DNA of 64,000 bases from Paramoeba atlantica. Its lineage: Eukaryota > Discosea. The stretch spans positions 62,001 to 126,000 of the forward strand of contig CDRNVI010000012.1 in NCBI GenBank assembly GCA_977017575.1. The letters are read 5' to 3'. The position numbers were made by a program, and so were the translations under genes. The notes below the pieces were generated by a model. That model was not told the DNA's origin and ran no database searches. It saw only the letters and a program-made list of their open reading frames with translations. Positions 62,347 to 64,000 of this stretch are shown in pieces (position 1 is the stretch's first letter; every line of letters begins with the position of its first letter).

Positions 62347-64000
62347 TCACCTTGCCCCCCCAAAAATGTCTATCATGGAAACTTTTACCGAACTTAAAAT
62401 TTCGTTTCGCCTTTTTGGGCTATGAAATGGAAGGGAATCAAACCACGGTAGGTCACCTCCGTCTCGTTTTTCATTTGGGAACGCTAAGCATATAGCAAAA
62501 TGGCAGTCGAAGTAAAAAGGCATAGCAATCCGGTTAGCTTCAAGCATTCTTGTCCTTATCTCTCCACCTATGCTTGAATTGCTATCCACAAATTTTTTAA
62601 ACACCGTAGAAGGAACGGAGCTGTCGAGTACCACATATCCGCGGCATTCCTCTGAGAGCAAGGAACCCAATGTATTTACAACAGTGTCTGGGATAAGCTG
62701 CCCTGTGTATGACCAAGGCGGGAGGCGTCTGTATTATTGGTTTCATATCTGAAGATTTCCTTGGAATACGTTCCGCCGGGCACTGAACTACTGTCTTCTT
62801 TTTCTTGGTCGCTCTCTGTTGATTTTTTGTAGATTCTGTTTTTAAAGTTCTTTTCTGAGGAATGTAAACTGTTTTATCGCCCTTGCGTTTCATCTCGTTT
62901 ACGAATTCTATCAAGTCTGGGTTGGGTCGGAGCTTTTCCAAGTAAGAAAAACTTCCTTCACACCTTTCCGGCAATAACCAAAGTAATTTTGCAGATTTTA
63001 CTCTCGACAATGCTACGTACACGGCTGAGTGTGTTAGCATGCTTTTGTGGTAGCTTGTTGGTCTTCAGTTGAGGTCAATACACAAATTATTGTTAATTGT
63101 GGCCCCTTGGACTTTGTGTATCGTGAATGAGAATCCGCAGCCAATTTCTAGTTCATCATCCAGGTCGCTTTTCTTAAATTCGGCTGACACTCTGCCGTCG
63201 ATTGTTGTTGCTGCTATTCCTACAATTGCAAAGGAAGTACAATCTAAAATTTCGCCAGCTCTTCCGTTTTCTTTTACGTATTTTGTTAAGCGTGCTTTTT
63301 CATTTTCATTTTCAACCAGCACCCCATCCTCCTCCATCAGGGTGCCGTTTATGAGCCTATTCTCCCTACTGAGATTGACAAGGCACATTGTCGGTTTTCC
63401 TGTTACAGAAAAGTATTGAGCCCCTTTAATAGAAACTTTTAAAACAGGAATTCCTTTTGTAAGGGCGAATTCTCTGCTCCTGAGTAATGACAGTATTTCA
63501 CGTTCTTGATTTGTACTCTCAAGCATAAACGCGTTATCCGGAATACTTTCCGTAACAAATTGGGCTCGTTGTAATAGATTTTTGAATGCAGTGGCGCATT
63601 TATCGGGATCTCGAAGATCTTTAAGCATTTCTTGATGCATTACATCTTCTTGCGAAGTACCTACTGCTCGATGTTGCTCTGTCAAATCGAAAAAGCAAAA
63701 GTCATTAATACCAATGGTTTTCGAGTGCGCGGAGGAAGAGGCTCCATATATCAGCGACGATCCTGATGTCCTAACAGGGGGTAGCTGATAAAAATCACCG
63801 ACCATTATGATGGAAAATCCGCCAAATTTTATTTCTTTGTTCGATATGCAACATAAGCGCTCATGAACTTGCCATAACATCTTCGTCGAAACGCACGACG
63901 CTTCGTCAATAACTATTGTGTCCACACCGGAAAACTTTTTTCGTAGTTTTGCCAGTCTTTCAACATTTAAATATGATGTGAATGTATTTTCCTTGCGTTT
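62347..64000 (-). pseudogene. Broken Pif1-type helicase with Ulp1-like segment, probably Helitron
   Basis: Minus strand, N-terminal side outside the window. Pif1/RecD-type helicase motifs are visible: TIVIDEASCVSTKML (motif II), IIMVGDFYQLPPV (III), LINGTLMEEDG, GFSFTIHKVQGATI (V) and AVYVALSRVKS (VI). Downstream, in another frame, QLIPDTVVNTLGSLL with IAMPFYFDCHFAICLAF and LPWFDSLPF resembles an Ulp1 C48 cysteine protease up to the His and Asp; the Cys region is not present. The coding region is broken at least twice. Pif1-type helicases with Ulp1-like parts are known from Helitrons. The Rep domain would lie beyond 64000, so the class is not proven. Opposite in direction to all host genes. 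Confidence 0.65.

Noticed and set aside
1-64000. tRNA, rRNA, spliced-leader RNA genes, CRISPR arrays, LTR elements
   Set aside because: I looked for box-B-like GTTCRANNC patterns, long direct terminal repeats and regularly spaced repeats and found none that hold up by eye; a tRNA or covariance-model scan would settle the RNA genes.

Overview
The window reads as nuclear DNA of a eukaryote with an intron-poor genome. All of about 30 recognisable host genes lie on the + strand over 61 kb. Nearly all are single uninterrupted reading frames, separated by 100-1200 bp of AT-rich DNA. Many starts sit 5-40 nt downstream of a pyrimidine tract ending in AG. One-way arrays, intron-less genes and pyrimidine-AG acceptors are the layout of kinetoplastids and other spliced-leader users. 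Further hints in that direction are a PFK-2/FBPase-2 with one damaged active site, LRR proteins with ~23-residue repeats, and an RRM/zinc-finger/GWG-repeat protein recalling kinetoplastid mitochondrial RNA-binding proteins. A non-trypanosomatid kinetoplastid (bodonid or prokinetoplastid type) is my best guess. This is inference; no spliced-leader RNA gene is seen. TAA, TAG and TGA all end genes, so the code looks standard.

Layout. 1-8.4 kb: end of a flavin amine oxidase-like gene, tRNA pseudouridine synthase, MPP10, PFK-2/FBPase-2 and TAP42. 8.4-14 kb: a mobile-element block with a Tc1/mariner element (137-bp inverted ends) sitting in the tail of a Merlin-type transposase that carries a SWIM zinc finger, a 724-bp non-autonomous element and a LINE 3' end. 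14-24.2 kb: phosphopantetheine adenylyltransferase, a LINE fragment, a LAMMER-like kinase, an unknown helical protein, RNA polymerase III RPC3, MAK16 and PRMT1. 24.2-27.7 kb: relics and a Stowaway-like element. 27.7-34.1 kb: a protein with three ArdC-N-like domains plus RRM, CCCH finger and GWG/RG tail; V-ATPase subunit C, DNA polymerase beta and an LRR protein. 34.5-38 kb: a Merlin element with a perfect 8-bp target duplication, invaded by a Tc1 element, and next to it a 1.64-kb element with Stowaway-like ends that encloses an unknown intact gene. 38-60.6 kb: AP-4 epsilon, an unknown protein, MCM7, mitochondrial uL13, an armadillo-like protein, an RRM/CCHC protein, a TFIIS-like protein, enoyl-CoA isomerase, a CARNMT1-like methyltransferase, an unknown basic protein, a NASP-like chaperone, NDP kinase and long-form RNase Z. 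60.6-64 kb: foldback and MITE repeats, then a broken minus-strand Pif1-type helicase with an Ulp1-like segment, probably Helitron-derived.

The host genes are housekeeping functions (ribosome biogenesis, tRNA processing, replication, transcription, trafficking). Adjacent genes share no pathway, as expected for a polycistronic array. Several genes contain a GC-rich island in which the + strand switches from C-rich to G-rich partway through the gene. The main candidates for something undescribed are the triple ArdC-N/RRM/CCCH/GWG protein, the GC-skew switches, and the Stowaway-ended element with an enclosed gene.
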